Virus record (IMG/VR): IMGVR_UViG_3300048113_000142
Location: 1-20,282 of that record
Reading direction: 5' to 3' (one strand)
Length of the DNA: 20,282 nt
Origin: a virus
A program made the position numbers and the translations under genes. The notes under the pieces were generated by a model. That model saw only the letters and a program-made list of their open reading frames with translations, had not been told where the DNA came from and searched no databases. This document shows, one piece after another, positions 1 through 5,864 of this stretch; the first letter of the stretch is position 1, and every line of letters starts with the position of its first letter.

Positions 1-508
1 TGGTTGCGATACGATAAAAAAAAAGCAGACAACCTAGAAAGATGTCAGCAGATAGATCCTGAAAGCCTAAGCCATCATGCACCTCTGGATCATAATTCTC
101 AATGCTATGCCTTCCAAATACCTTCTTGGTAATAGGTCTATACAATACACCTAAAACCTTCTCAGCGTTCTTATATGGCTCTTTTAGATATGTATCTAGA
201 TCAACATACTCCCCCATAGAGATATCTTCTATCTTAGGGTGAAAGCCATACTCCCTCCCCTTGAATTGGAATGTCTTTATCAGGTTAGGCTTCTCAGATA
301 ATACTTCTCCTATTTGATTCCTGATCAGATCCAGATCCTTCTTCTTCATTCCTTCCTGTTGAGCAGGAGTCAATCCACAGAATTGATATAAAGCTATCTC
401 ATCACCATTCTCCTCATTAGCCATAAGTATGAATTTCTTGTATACAGATAACTTCACATCTGATAGATTCTCTGGAATCTCTATGCTAACGGATTGTGTA
501 TCTCCCAT
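1..508 (-). CDS. Conserved phage protein downstream of terminase, 3' end missing
   Basis: An open frame starts at ATG 506-508 (MGDTQSVSIEIPENL) and runs off the left edge after 169 codons with no stop. It overlaps the last 23 bases of the large terminase gene, so it is probably translationally linked to it. The visible part has a GREYGFHP motif near residue 85, an aromatic and acidic stretch, and a hydrophobic segment (FLGCLLFFY) near the truncation. The pattern of GREYGF followed by GEYVDL and a later VLYRPI resembles an uncharacterised structural or tail-assembly-like family I associate with phages of Bacteroidetes, but I cannot name a function. A run of nine T in the coding strand (plus strand A at positions 16-24) stays in frame here. 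I see no clear ribosome binding site. Confidence 0.7.
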   Translation of the reverse strand, partial: MGDTQSVSIEIPENLSDVKLSVYKKFILMANEENGDEIALYQFCGLTPAQQEGMKKKDLDLIRNQIGEVLSEKPNLIKTFQFKGREYGFHPKIEDISMGEYVDLDTYLKEPYKNAEKVLGVLYRPITKKVFGRHSIENYDPEVHDGLGFQDLSADIFLGCLLFFYRIAT

Positions 509-1640
509 AATTAGGTTTGCTTAGTTTATTATATACCCCATATCTCAATGCATCAATGAGGTGATTGTATTTATCCTCTGGCTTATTCAATAGATTTCCG
601 TTCTTATCCTCCATCCATTTATAATTCTCCATCTCCTTCATGAGATTACTTCCTATGATATGGATCTTATATCTCTTTAACATATCAATCCCTGCATTAA
701 CAGAGTCTGCTCCTTTCTGAGTAGGTTTTATATTCCATCCCATTCTATGTAGTTCCTCTATACTCTTAGGCTCTGAGGAATCGCCAAAGATCTCATCATA
801 TCTCCCTATATCCAACTTCTGGAATTCTCTATTCAGATCCTGATTAGTTAGGTTAGTTGAATATAGTAATTCCTGAAAATAAAGATTATCTCCTTCCTGA
901 TAACATCCCACCAATGCAGAAGGATCATTAGTGAATCCAAAGTCAAGACCAAAGGAAAGAAACTTAGCAGTAACAGGAATCTGTTGGATAGTTGTGAATT
1001 GGAACACCTGTGCTCTATTCGTTCCTCTCTCACCTAATCCATAGACTCTCCAATAATGCTCATCTGTTTGCTTTAGTCTCTCTATCTCATCTATGATAGT
1101 CTGATCTAGGAATGGATTATCTAGGTATGTCGTTTGATAGAAGTCAGCATCATCTCTTGGTATTACCCTATCATAAATCCAATGGAATGTATCTGAAGGA
1201 TTGTAATCCAGAATGATCCTGCCGTTGGTACGGAATACAATTTGTTGCCAATCCTCAAAGGTCAATTCATTAGCCTCATTTAAGAAAGCCAGATCTCTCT
1301 TCCTACCTCTGATCTTCTGTGGCTGATCCATAGATATGAACTCTACTAGATTGCCGTTTAGTATATACTCTGAATTGGATTTGTTATGATTCTCCTCTCT
1401 ATATAGATCTGATCCTTTTAGGATATCTAAGAAGTCCCTCATGACTGAGGAGCGAACTGCAGGGAATGTCTTCCTAGCGATTGTAATAGTCTTACCTACA
1501 TTCTCCCCACAATAGTAGAAGATAATCCATAAGAGGATGTTGTATGTCTTTCCAGAGCGAGTACCTCCCTGTTCTACTACTATCTTCTTATCTGATCTCT
1601 TAAGATGTCCGTAGACTTTATTAACTCGGATCTTGCTCAT
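486..1640 (-). CDS. terL: Phage terminase large subunit
   Basis: This is the ATP-driven DNA packaging motor and nuclease that cuts concatemers and pumps DNA into the prohead through the portal. The 384-residue protein has a Walker A motif GGTRSGKT at residues 25-32, a Walker B DLAFLNEA at 116-123 with the acidic pair NE, and a coupling-like segment DYNPS at 145-149. The C-terminal RNase H-fold nuclease domain shows the expected acidic residues: D233 in GLDFGF, D287 in GDSSEP and D363 in HLIDALRYG. This architecture fits the Terminase_3/PBSX-like group. It is slightly shorter than many relatives, but all catalytic motifs are present. The start ATG lies inside the end of the small subunit gene (20-base overlap), the usual terS-terL arrangement. 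Confidence 0.95.
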   Translation of the reverse strand: MSKIRVNKVYGHLKRSDKKIVVEQGGTRSGKTYNILLWIIFYYCGENVGKTITIARKTFPAVRSSVMRDFLDILKGSDLYREENHNKSNSEYILNGNLVEFISMDQPQKIRGRKRDLAFLNEANELTFEDWQQIVFRTNGRIILDYNPSDTFHWIYDRVIPRDDADFYQTTYLDNPFLDQTIIDEIERLKQTDEHYWRVYGLGERGTNRAQVFQFTTIQQIPVTAKFLSFGLDFGFTNDPSALVGCYQEGDNLYFQELLYSTNLTNQDLNREFQKLDIGRYDEIFGDSSEPKSIEELHRMGWNIKPTQKGADSVNAGIDMLKRYKIHIIGSNLMKEMENYKWMEDKNGNLLNKPEDKYNHLIDALRYGVYNKLSKPNYGRYTIR

Positions 1641-1968
1641 CCACTTCCTCTATCTGGAATGTCTTCAGCCCTTCATGGGCTATCTCCTGTCTCTCAATAT
1701 ATCCTCTCTTCTTACCCTTAGTCTTTAGATAGAAGATCGTGCTACTAGGATTCCCTCCCTTTATCTGCTGATGTAATTGTGATTCTGCAAAGTCTAGAGC
1801 AACATTAGATAGATCATCTACTGCATCCTTATACTTCTCATCTTCTCTCATCCATCTATAGTGAGTCTCTCTTGAGATACCTACTGACTTACAGGCAGAT
1901 GTTACAATACCTAGAGATTTCTCTAAAGCATCAATCATTGCCTTTTTTGTTATGTCATTATTTGCCAT
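1621..1968 (-). CDS. terS: Terminase small subunit-like DNA-binding protein
   Basis: This probably recognises the packaging site and loads the large subunit. The protein is 115 residues from ATG 1966-1968 (MANNDITKKAMIDALEKS). A TTG two codons upstream is possible but less likely. A helix-turn-helix is visible at about residues 14-40, where ALEKSLGIVTSACKSVGISR is followed by ETHYRWM. It is followed by an acidic helical segment and a basic tail (KTKGKKRGY), the pattern of small terminases and related phage HTH proteins. The assignment rests on this HTH plus its position immediately upstream of, and overlapping, terL. It could instead be a generic HTH regulator, but the position argues against that. 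Confidence 0.8.
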   Translation of the reverse strand: MANNDITKKAMIDALEKSLGIVTSACKSVGISRETHYRWMREDEKYKDAVDDLSNVALDFAESQLHQQIKGGNPSSTIFYLKTKGKKRGYIERQEIAHEGLKTFQIEEVDEQDPS

Positions 1969-2003
1969 ATTCAATATCTTATGTTATATTGCATTAATGT
2001 TAT

Positions 2004-2073
2004 GCGATAGTAGTGTAATAGTAGCACATCTGGCATCCAGCTAGAAGGTGAGGTGCAAATCCATCCTATCGCT
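2004..2073 (+). tRNA. tRNA-Gly(UCC)-like gene, possibly degenerate
   Basis: The plus strand folds as a cloverleaf. A perfect 7-bp acceptor stem pairs GCGATAG (2004-2010) with CTATCGC (2066-2072). The D arm GTGTAATAGTAGCAC resembles the glycine-tRNA D arm. A 5-bp anticodon stem TCTGG/CTAGA (one G-T pair) closes the 7-base loop CATCCAG, in which positions 34-36 read TCC. The departures are A instead of U at position 33, a T-loop TGCAAAT instead of TTCAAAT, A in place of G18, and a T-stem GAGG/CCATC that is one base short on its 5' side. It lies antisense to all protein genes and its 3' acceptor strand overlaps the stop codon of the Mom-like gene. It may be a divergent phage tRNA, a decaying one, or a tRNA mimic. 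Confidence 0.5.
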
Positions 2074-2653
2074 CTAAGGCCATATCTTTTTTAGGGTATG
2101 GCTTTTTTAATTCCTCACATAATGATTTAAGAGATTTATCAATAGGATAGATATATTTATTCTTTCCAGATGATTTTCTTTTCTTAGCAATCTTCTTAAT
2201 ATGTGGTTTTATCGCTTTAGCATGTCTCCATTTACCATCAACAAAATATTCCATACCTGAAGAATCTGAGTCTCCTACATAATACCAATTAGTGGCTTGA
2301 TATATTGTTCCTTTATGATTCTGACCTTTATCAGCATACGAGATCACCAATCTAACCAATGGGCTATGTTTCTTTAATAATTTCAAACCTAATGCAATTA
2401 CTTTTGATGTTGTCTCTTGTTTACCATTAAGAGCGACTCTAATTAATTCAACTGCCTCACCCTGTTTCAATCCATATGGAGATCCAATCTGTGGAGTTGC
2501 TCCCATTCCAAAACAAATAACACCACACCATTCTCCATTTCCATTAAATACAGAATATGCATTATCATGAGCACGGGGGGCAATAGTTTTAGCATAATGA
2601 AATTTCATTAAAGCATAATCTACTGCCTTTCTTGAGGCTTTCTCTAATCTCAT
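2066..2653 (-). CDS. mom: Mom-family DNA adenine modification protein
   Basis: The 195-residue product resembles phage Mu Mom, a GNAT-like enzyme that converts DNA adenine to N6-methylcarbamoyl-adenine and so protects phage DNA from many restriction enzymes. Visible hallmarks, in order, are KFHYAKT near residue 20, a GVICFGMGA strand, the SPYGLKQGEAVELIRVAL segment at about 58-75, SYAD at 105-108 and GTIYQATNWYYVG at about 115-127. The C-terminus (about 150-195) is very lysine-rich, consistent with DNA binding. ATG 2651-2653 overlaps the stop of the ParB-like gene (ATGA), and a purine-rich AGGAGAGAT lies directly upstream, so the two are probably made together. The stop codon lies inside the tRNA-like element on the other strand. 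Function is inferred from family resemblance. Confidence 0.8.
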   Translation of the reverse strand: MRLEKASRKAVDYALMKFHYAKTIAPRAHDNAYSVFNGNGEWCGVICFGMGATPQIGSPYGLKQGEAVELIRVALNGKQETTSKVIALGLKLLKKHSPLVRLVISYADKGQNHKGTIYQATNWYYVGDSDSSGMEYFVDGKWRHAKAIKPHIKKIAKKRKSSGKNKYIYPIDKSLKSLCEELKKPYPKKDMALER

Positions 2654-3183
2654 ATCTCTCCTGCACTTACTGAGAAGTATGCTCCCTCATATTTTCTATC
2701 AATCAACTCCTGAATGTCTATCTCTGCCTTCTGTAGTTGTTCAGGGGAATCAAAAGTAATCTTCATTGTTGCAGGTTTGCTTTTAGCATCTGCAATAAGA
2801 TCATCCATATCTGGCTCTTCTAACAGAACAGGCAAATCTATACCCCAATCTTCTAGCTGATCAGCATTCCATTCATTAGCTATTAAATCCCAGTCCCATT
2901 CACCGAATGAAGAGTTGTCTTTAATAATAAATTCTCTCTGTTGATCTTCAGTAAGTTTGTCTGCAAATATTACAGGTATTTCTGTTAGTCCTGCTTCTTC
3001 ACAAGCCTTTAATCTCATGTTACCTCCTAATACAATCATATCCTGATTCACTACAATAGGACGAAGTTCTAACATTTCAGGAAATTCCTTTATGCTCTTC
3101 ACTAACTTCTCAAACTTATAGTCCTTAATGAATCTGGGATTGTCAGGGTTTGATCTAATTTGCTTAATATCTACTCTTTCCAT
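2650..3183 (-). CDS. ParB/sulfiredoxin-fold N-terminal domain protein
   Basis: The 177-residue protein carries the ParB-N/Srx fold signature: IRSNPDNPR at residues 9-17, a central strand LRPIVVNQDM at about 40-49, and the nucleotide-binding box VLGGNMRLKA at 51-60. Residues 79-115 (TEDQQREFIIKDN, then GEWDWD and WGID) are typical of stand-alone phage ParB-like proteins. No partition partner (ParA) or HTH domain is visible, so plasmid-type segregation is unlikely. Such proteins bind or hydrolyse nucleotides and often sit next to DNA-modification genes in phages. Here the gene is translationally coupled to the Mom-like gene (ATGA), which suggests an auxiliary role in DNA modification. That role is inference. 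Confidence 0.85.
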   Translation of the reverse strand: MERVDIKQIRSNPDNPRFIKDYKFEKLVKSIKEFPEMLELRPIVVNQDMIVLGGNMRLKACEEAGLTEIPVIFADKLTEDQQREFIIKDNSSFGEWDWDLIANEWNADQLEDWGIDLPVLLEEPDMDDLIADAKSKPATMKITFDSPEQLQKAEIDIQELIDRKYEGAYFSVSAGEI

Positions 3184-3197
3184 AATTATATAACCTT

Positions 3198-3332
3198 TTA
3201 ATACTCAACTAAGTTACGCAAAAACTCCCTCTCATGGGGAGCAAGTTTATTTCTTTGATCTAATTGTATCATAATCTCTAGTAGTTTATGATAGTTATTC
3301 CTATTGACTAGTATGAGACTAGATTTACTCAT
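3198..3332 (-). CDS. Small protein of unknown function, 44 residues
   Basis: A short frame starts at ATG 3330-3332 (MSKSSLILVNRNNYHKLL) and ends with TAA at 3198-3200. Its start overlaps the end of the 98-residue upstream gene by 8 bases, and it stops 15 bases before the ParB-like gene begins. It therefore fills a gap in an otherwise continuous gene string, which is the main evidence that it is real. The product is helical, mildly basic, with no membrane segment and no motif I recognise. Confidence 0.6.
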   Translation of the reverse strand: MSKSSLILVNRNNYHKLLEIMIQLDQRNKLAPHEREFLRNLVEY

Positions 3333-3621
3333 CTCTTGATTTATCAATGACTGCTTTGAGTTGTGCTATCTCTTCCAGAGATAAGTCTAGAATCATCTCT
3401 ACCTTATTCTGTATGTCATTCATCATCATCTCATCAGTGCCATCTAACTTACTCATAGGCTCTCTGATCATTCTCTCTATAGATTTCTCTAGAGTATTCA
3501 TCTGCTGCTTTACCCTCTGCGAGTATATAGGTGTTCCCTTCATCAGATCCATCTGCTCTAGAGTTACCTGATACAAAGCCATTAGCTTTACTCCATGCTT
3601 GAATAATTCAAACTCAGTCAT
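3325..3621 (-). CDS. Helical protein of unknown function, 98 residues
   Basis: The product (MTEFELFKHGVKLMALYQ) is predicted almost entirely helical, with repeated hydrophobic heptad-like spacing and several methionines (KLDGTDEMMMNDI in the middle). No catalytic or metal-binding motif is visible. It ends overlapping the start of the 44-residue gene, in the same small-gene string that leads to the ParB-like and Mom-like genes. I do not recognise a family. The 71 bases between it and the next gene upstream hold nothing I can identify. Confidence 0.6.
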   Translation of the reverse strand: MTEFELFKHGVKLMALYQVTLEQMDLMKGTPIYSQRVKQQMNTLEKSIERMIREPMSKLDGTDEMMMNDIQNKVEMILDLSLEEIAQLKAVIDKSRDE

Positions 3622-3692
3622 TTTCTATTCCATTTTGATTTAAATCTCTTAGACATAGATCTACTATATCTGTAGTATTGCAGTTGCAATCT

Positions 3693-3965
3693 TTAATTGT
3701 ATTGACCTGTAATAACATTTCTTATTTCTTTTTCAGTCTTAATAGCAGTTCTATAAGTTTTTGTTTTATTAGCGAAACCAAGTCTTGCTTTTATATTCAC
3801 ATCATACAATTGAACAGGTTCTAAGATATTTCTTTTCTTATTCAACTCCAGATAATTCCAATACTGCAATGAGCCTTGATACTTAAATACAATCTCATCT
3901 AAATAATAAACCTTTCCTTTGTATTTACATTTAGCATCTATAAATAATATCTCATCTTCTTTCAT
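3693..3965 (-). CDS. Protein of unknown function, 90 residues
   Basis: This is a lysine- and tyrosine-rich 90-residue protein (MKEDEILFIDAKCKYKGKVYYLDEIVFKYQ) with alternating hydrophobic residues that suggest a small beta fold at the N-terminus. There is no known motif. A purine-rich stretch (AAAGAGAG) lies just before the ATG. The region upstream (3966-4053) contains a pair of 16-base direct repeats that could regulate it. Confidence 0.55.
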   Translation of the reverse strand: MKEDEILFIDAKCKYKGKVYYLDEIVFKYQGSLQYWNYLELNKKRNILEPVQLYDVNIKARLGFANKTKTYRTAIKTEKEIRNVITGQYN

Positions 3966-4005
3966 CTCTCTTTGGTTTTAAAGGTGTCAAGCTATATCCT
4001 GACAA

Positions 4006-4053
4006 TGTATTATTAAAGGTCAGTTTATACCCTTACTTGTATCATTAAAGGTC
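4006..4053. repeat. Pair of 16-base direct repeats, 32-base period
   Basis: TGTATTATTAAAGGTC at 4006-4021 and TGTATCATTAAAGGTC at 4038-4053 differ at one position and are 32 bases apart, about three helical turns. A weaker relative, TTTTAAAGGTGTC, occurs at about 3976-3988. The pair lies upstream of the 90-residue gene and the second copy overlaps the stop of the 46-residue gene. Same-face spacing suggests paired protein binding sites, for example an operator. No recognisable -7 promoter element was found beside them. Confidence 0.5.
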
Positions 4054-4185
4054 GTGTTCTATGTTCTGTCTCTCAACATACCTGCGCCACATATTAGCAG
4101 CCCAAGCCTTTCTCTGCATCTTGTTAGGATACACCTTCTTTAGTCTCGCATTTGCTATGCGTAGGAACTGATTCATCTTATTCAT
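4045..4185 (-). CDS. Small basic protein, 46 residues
   Basis: An open frame runs from ATG 4183-4185 (MNKMNQFLRIANARLKKVY) to TAA 4045-4047. The product is strongly basic, with an aromatic centre (KAWAANMWRRYVERQ), as seen in small nucleic-acid-binding phage proteins. It occupies the space between the tRNA-like element and the 90-residue gene. No family recognised. An alternative in-frame ATG lies three codons downstream. Confidence 0.55.
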   Translation of the reverse strand: MNKMNQFLRIANARLKKVYPNKMQRKAWAANMWRRYVERQNIEHDL

Positions 4186-4199
4186 AGTAATTGATTTTG

Positions 4200-4283
4200 T
4201 AGGATGGGGGGGAGTTGAACCCCCCTTGCAGTATAGATACTCCGTTGGTTCCCGCCCAATATCTACCTACCTCCATTCATCCT
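4200..4283 (-). tRNA. tRNA-like element with long variable arm
   Basis: On the minus strand the T arm is textbook: a stem of five G (4224-4220), the loop TTCAACT (4219-4213), and five C (4212-4208). The next seven bases CCATCCT (4207-4201) pair 6 of 7 with AGGATGA (4283-4277), giving an 84-base molecule with discriminator A at 4200. Between them ATTGG/CCAAC (4 of 5 pairs) encloses the 7-base loop GCGGGAA, followed by a self-complementary stretch AGTATCTATACT that could be a class II variable arm. The D arm is poor, although a GG-containing loop is present. The loop would give GGG as anticodon, which does not fit a class II tRNA, and position 33 is not U. The 5' end overlaps the last 21 bases of the HNH gene. 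Confidence 0.4.
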
Positions 4284-4520
4284 TTGTTCATGTATGTCCT
4301 TTAACCATTGAACTCTATCAGGTACATCTCCGTACTTAATATGATCTGCTCTACATAGAGCCATTAGGTTCTCTATTCTGTCCTTGTCTTTAGCACCTCC
4401 TGCTCCTCTATTCTCTATATGATGAATATCAACTGCTCTGCCTCCGCAGATCTCACAGGGAATGAAATCATCCAGAACATAATTGAAGTGCTTCATATAG
4501 ATCTTAGTATGCTTTTTCAC
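4263..4520 (-). CDS. HNH endonuclease
   Basis: This is a compact 85-residue HNH nuclease. A Cys pair CEIC (C22, C25) is followed by DIHHIENRGAGG (D31, H33, H34), then IENLMALC with N51 and C56, and ADH with H60. This is the beta-beta-alpha-metal active site with a structural zinc ribbon. Such proteins nick or cut DNA and in phages act in packaging, recombination or homing. The start is GTG 4518-4520, which overlaps the TGA of the exonuclease gene (GTGA), indicating coupled translation. M9 is a less likely alternative start. It is far from terL, so a packaging role is not favoured by position. Confidence 0.85.
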   Translation of the reverse strand: MKKHTKIYMKHFNYVLDDFIPCEICGGRAVDIHHIENRGAGGAKDKDRIENLMALCRADHIKYGDVPDRVQWLKDIHEQRMNGGR

Positions 4521-5290
4521 AATGTTCCTGTAATTGTGTAAGTATCTAGATCCTGACCTCTAACGAAGAAATCTCTGTACAAAGATATTGCTCTATTGAA
4601 CTTTGCTTCTCCTCTCTTATAGAACTCCTCTGATACATCATAGATTCCTATATCTGTAGATGACTTATCTAATACTATAAATGTGAAGTCCTTATATGAG
4701 GTCTTGAATAGATTGCAGTAGATATAGCATTGTAGATCATATCCATATTTATCTGCTGAATATTTGAAGGCTTTTAGATCTGTGGTTGTCTTAAGATCAA
4801 TGATCTCTCCTCCTCTCTGGATATCTGCTTTGCCTCTAAAGGGGAATCCTCCAACTAGATCTACCATAGGAACTTCACATTCAGATCCTGATAGATAACT
4901 CAATGCTAATTCATTCCTATTAAATGCATCAGCCATACGATCTCCTGCTTCCTTATCCTTTCTAGTGATGCAAGTCTTAGGATTATCTAACTGAGCCTCC
5001 TTAAAGGCTTTAGTATTCTTAGAAGCAACATCTACTACCTCAAAGATATCATCAAAGTTCTGAGGCTCTAAGATCATCACATGAATAACCCTTCCCATTA
5101 GAAGAGCAGGTGATGATTCTACTGATCCATACTTCTGAACATTATAGAATGTCTTAGGACTATCTAGAAGCATCTTGCAACTAGAAGAGGATAATGCTAT
5201 CTTATTCAATGCTCCATAATAGAACTCATCACCTCTGGCTTTATCTATTAACCATTGCTGATCGTAGTCAGCACCATCTAACATTAACAT
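4517..5290 (-). CDS. RecE/lambda-exo type PD-(D/E)xK exonuclease
   Basis: The 257-residue protein matches the C-terminal nuclease domain of RecE (exodeoxyribonuclease VIII-like PDDEXK family). An N-terminal helix LSSSSCKMLLDSPKTFY is followed by GRVIH at residues 66-70, then GKADIQRG with D156, the core DLKTT (D165, K167) and YDLQCYIY with Q187. These form the metal-binding catalytic site that degrades the 5' strand of DNA ends to leave 3' overhangs. The usual partner, a RecT/Beta annealing protein, is not visible in the window, although an SSB and RusA resolvase are. The first ATG is 5288-5290, and a second lies two codons later. Confidence 0.85.
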   Translation of the reverse strand: MLMLDGADYDQQWLIDKARGDEFYYGALNKIALSSSSCKMLLDSPKTFYNVQKYGSVESSPALLMGRVIHVMILEPQNFDDIFEVVDVASKNTKAFKEAQLDNPKTCITRKDKEAGDRMADAFNRNELALSYLSGSECEVPMVDLVGGFPFRGKADIQRGGEIIDLKTTTDLKAFKYSADKYGYDLQCYIYCNLFKTSYKDFTFIVLDKSSTDIGIYDVSEEFYKRGEAKFNRAISLYRDFFVRGQDLDTYTITGTL

Positions 5291-5409
5291 GAGTAACAGG
5301 TTAAGATTTCTACTAATTCAAATACTGCTATCATAGCAACCATTCCTAGAATGACCATAGTCTGCAAGAATGCAACTACTGCTACCTTATTCCAATCAAT
5401 CTTTTTCAT
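5284..5409 (-). CDS. Small single-span membrane protein, 41 residues
   Basis: A frame from ATG 5407-5409 (MKKIDWNKVAVVAFLQ) to TAA 5284-5286 encodes one hydrophobic helix at about residues 9-37 preceded by a charged N-terminus, and ends CYSC. A strong purine-rich site AAGAGAGAG directly precedes the ATG. Its stop overlaps the start of the exonuclease gene, so it appears to be the first gene of that unit, just after a hairpin terminator. Function unknown. Confidence 0.6.
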   Translation of the reverse strand: MKKIDWNKVAVVAFLQTMVILGMVAMIAVFELVEILTCYSC

Positions 5410-5429
5410 CTCTCTCTTATTTAAATGAA

Positions 5430-5447
5430 GGAGGGGTTCCCCCCTCC
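5430..5447 (-). terminator. Hairpin terminator after the 71-residue gene
   Basis: GGAGGGG (5430-5436) and CCCCTCC (5441-5447) form a perfect 7-bp stem with a 4-base loop, 10 bases after the TAA of the 5458-5673 gene. On the minus strand it is followed by TTCATTT, a weak U tract. The element and its flank (CTCCCTTTGATTATT on the plus strand) recur almost identically at 10062-10089. Confidence 0.6.
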
Positions 5448-5457
5448 CTTTGATTAT

Positions 5458-5673
5458 TTATTCAAAAACTACCTGCTTTCTACCTCTTGCATTCATCAAT
5501 TCAATGATCTCTTTTTTGAAGAATTTATTCAAATCATCAGAAGGCTCAATAAATACAATATCTTTCTCAGTATCAATATTTGCTAAGATCTCAAATGAAT
5601 AGAAGTTATCTTCTATGTTTCCGTAGAACTCAATGTTGTAAGTGTTTCCTGATTTAGCGCAATAAATTTCCAT
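5458..5673 (-). CDS. Protein of unknown function in its own transcription unit, 71 residues
   Basis: This is an acidic 71-residue protein (MEIYCAKSGNTYNIEFYGN) with alternating hydrophobic residues in the first half, suggesting a small beta sheet, and a C-terminal helix with basic residues (ARGRKQ). No family recognised. It has its own near-consensus promoter (5696-5725), a strong ribosome site AAAAGAGAGAGAT adjoining ATG 5671-5673, and a hairpin terminator after the stop. It is thus a single-gene unit inside the replication region, arranged like the 10087-10464 gene. Confidence 0.65.
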   Translation of the reverse strand: MEIYCAKSGNTYNIEFYGNIEDNFYSFEILANIDTEKDIVFIEPSDDLNKFFKKEIIELMNARGRKQVVFE

Positions 5674-5695
5674 ATCTCTCTCTTTTAATGATATT

Positions 5696-5725
5696 CAAAT
5701 CTAAGGAAGATATTTGAATTGACAA
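5696..5725 (-). promoter_or_regulatory. Bacteroidetes-type promoter
   Basis: On the minus strand TTG (5725-5723) is separated by 19 bases from TAGATTTG (5703-5696), an exact match to the Bacteroidetes primary sigma -7 element TAnnTTTG with normal spacing from the -33 TTG. The ATG of the 71-residue gene lies 22 bases downstream of the -7 box. An inverted repeat, ATTCAAAT (5693-5700) and ATTTGAAT (5712-5719), spans the promoter and could be an operator. Confidence 0.7.
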
Positions 5726-5738
5726 TGAATTTTAATAA

Positions 5739-5864
5739 TTATTTTTCATCATCATCAAAAAAAGTTTCTCCAATGAATGTCTCCAAGTCATCAACTCTCC
5801 TATTGAGTGATCTGATCTGATTAAGAGCAATACCTAATCCTATCCCAAATAATATCAATATCAT
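5739..5864 (-). CDS. Small membrane-anchored protein, 41 residues
   Basis: The frame from ATG 5862-5864 (MILILFGIGLGIALNQIRS) to TAA 5739-5741 has one N-terminal hydrophobic helix (residues 1-15), a basic turn, a short coiled-coil-like part (RRVDDLETF) and an acidic tail DDDEK. The start overlaps the stop of the preceding 176-residue gene by the ATGA pattern, strong evidence that it is translated. Function unknown. Confidence 0.65.
   Translation of the reverse strand: MILILFGIGLGIALNQIRSLNRRVDDLETFIGETFFDDDEK

Noticed and set aside
16-24. Run of nine A (nine T on the coding strand) in the truncated gene, as a programmed frameshift site
   Set aside because: The frame stays open across it to the edge of the window, no alternative product can be seen, and the sequence ends too soon to judge.
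2650-3183. Plasmid partition system
   Set aside because: There is no ParA, no HTH in the ParB-like protein, and it is coupled to a DNA-modification gene in a phage context.
4006-4053. CRISPR-like array
   Set aside because: There are only two clear repeat copies, of 16 bases and with 16 bases between them. No array or cas gene is present.
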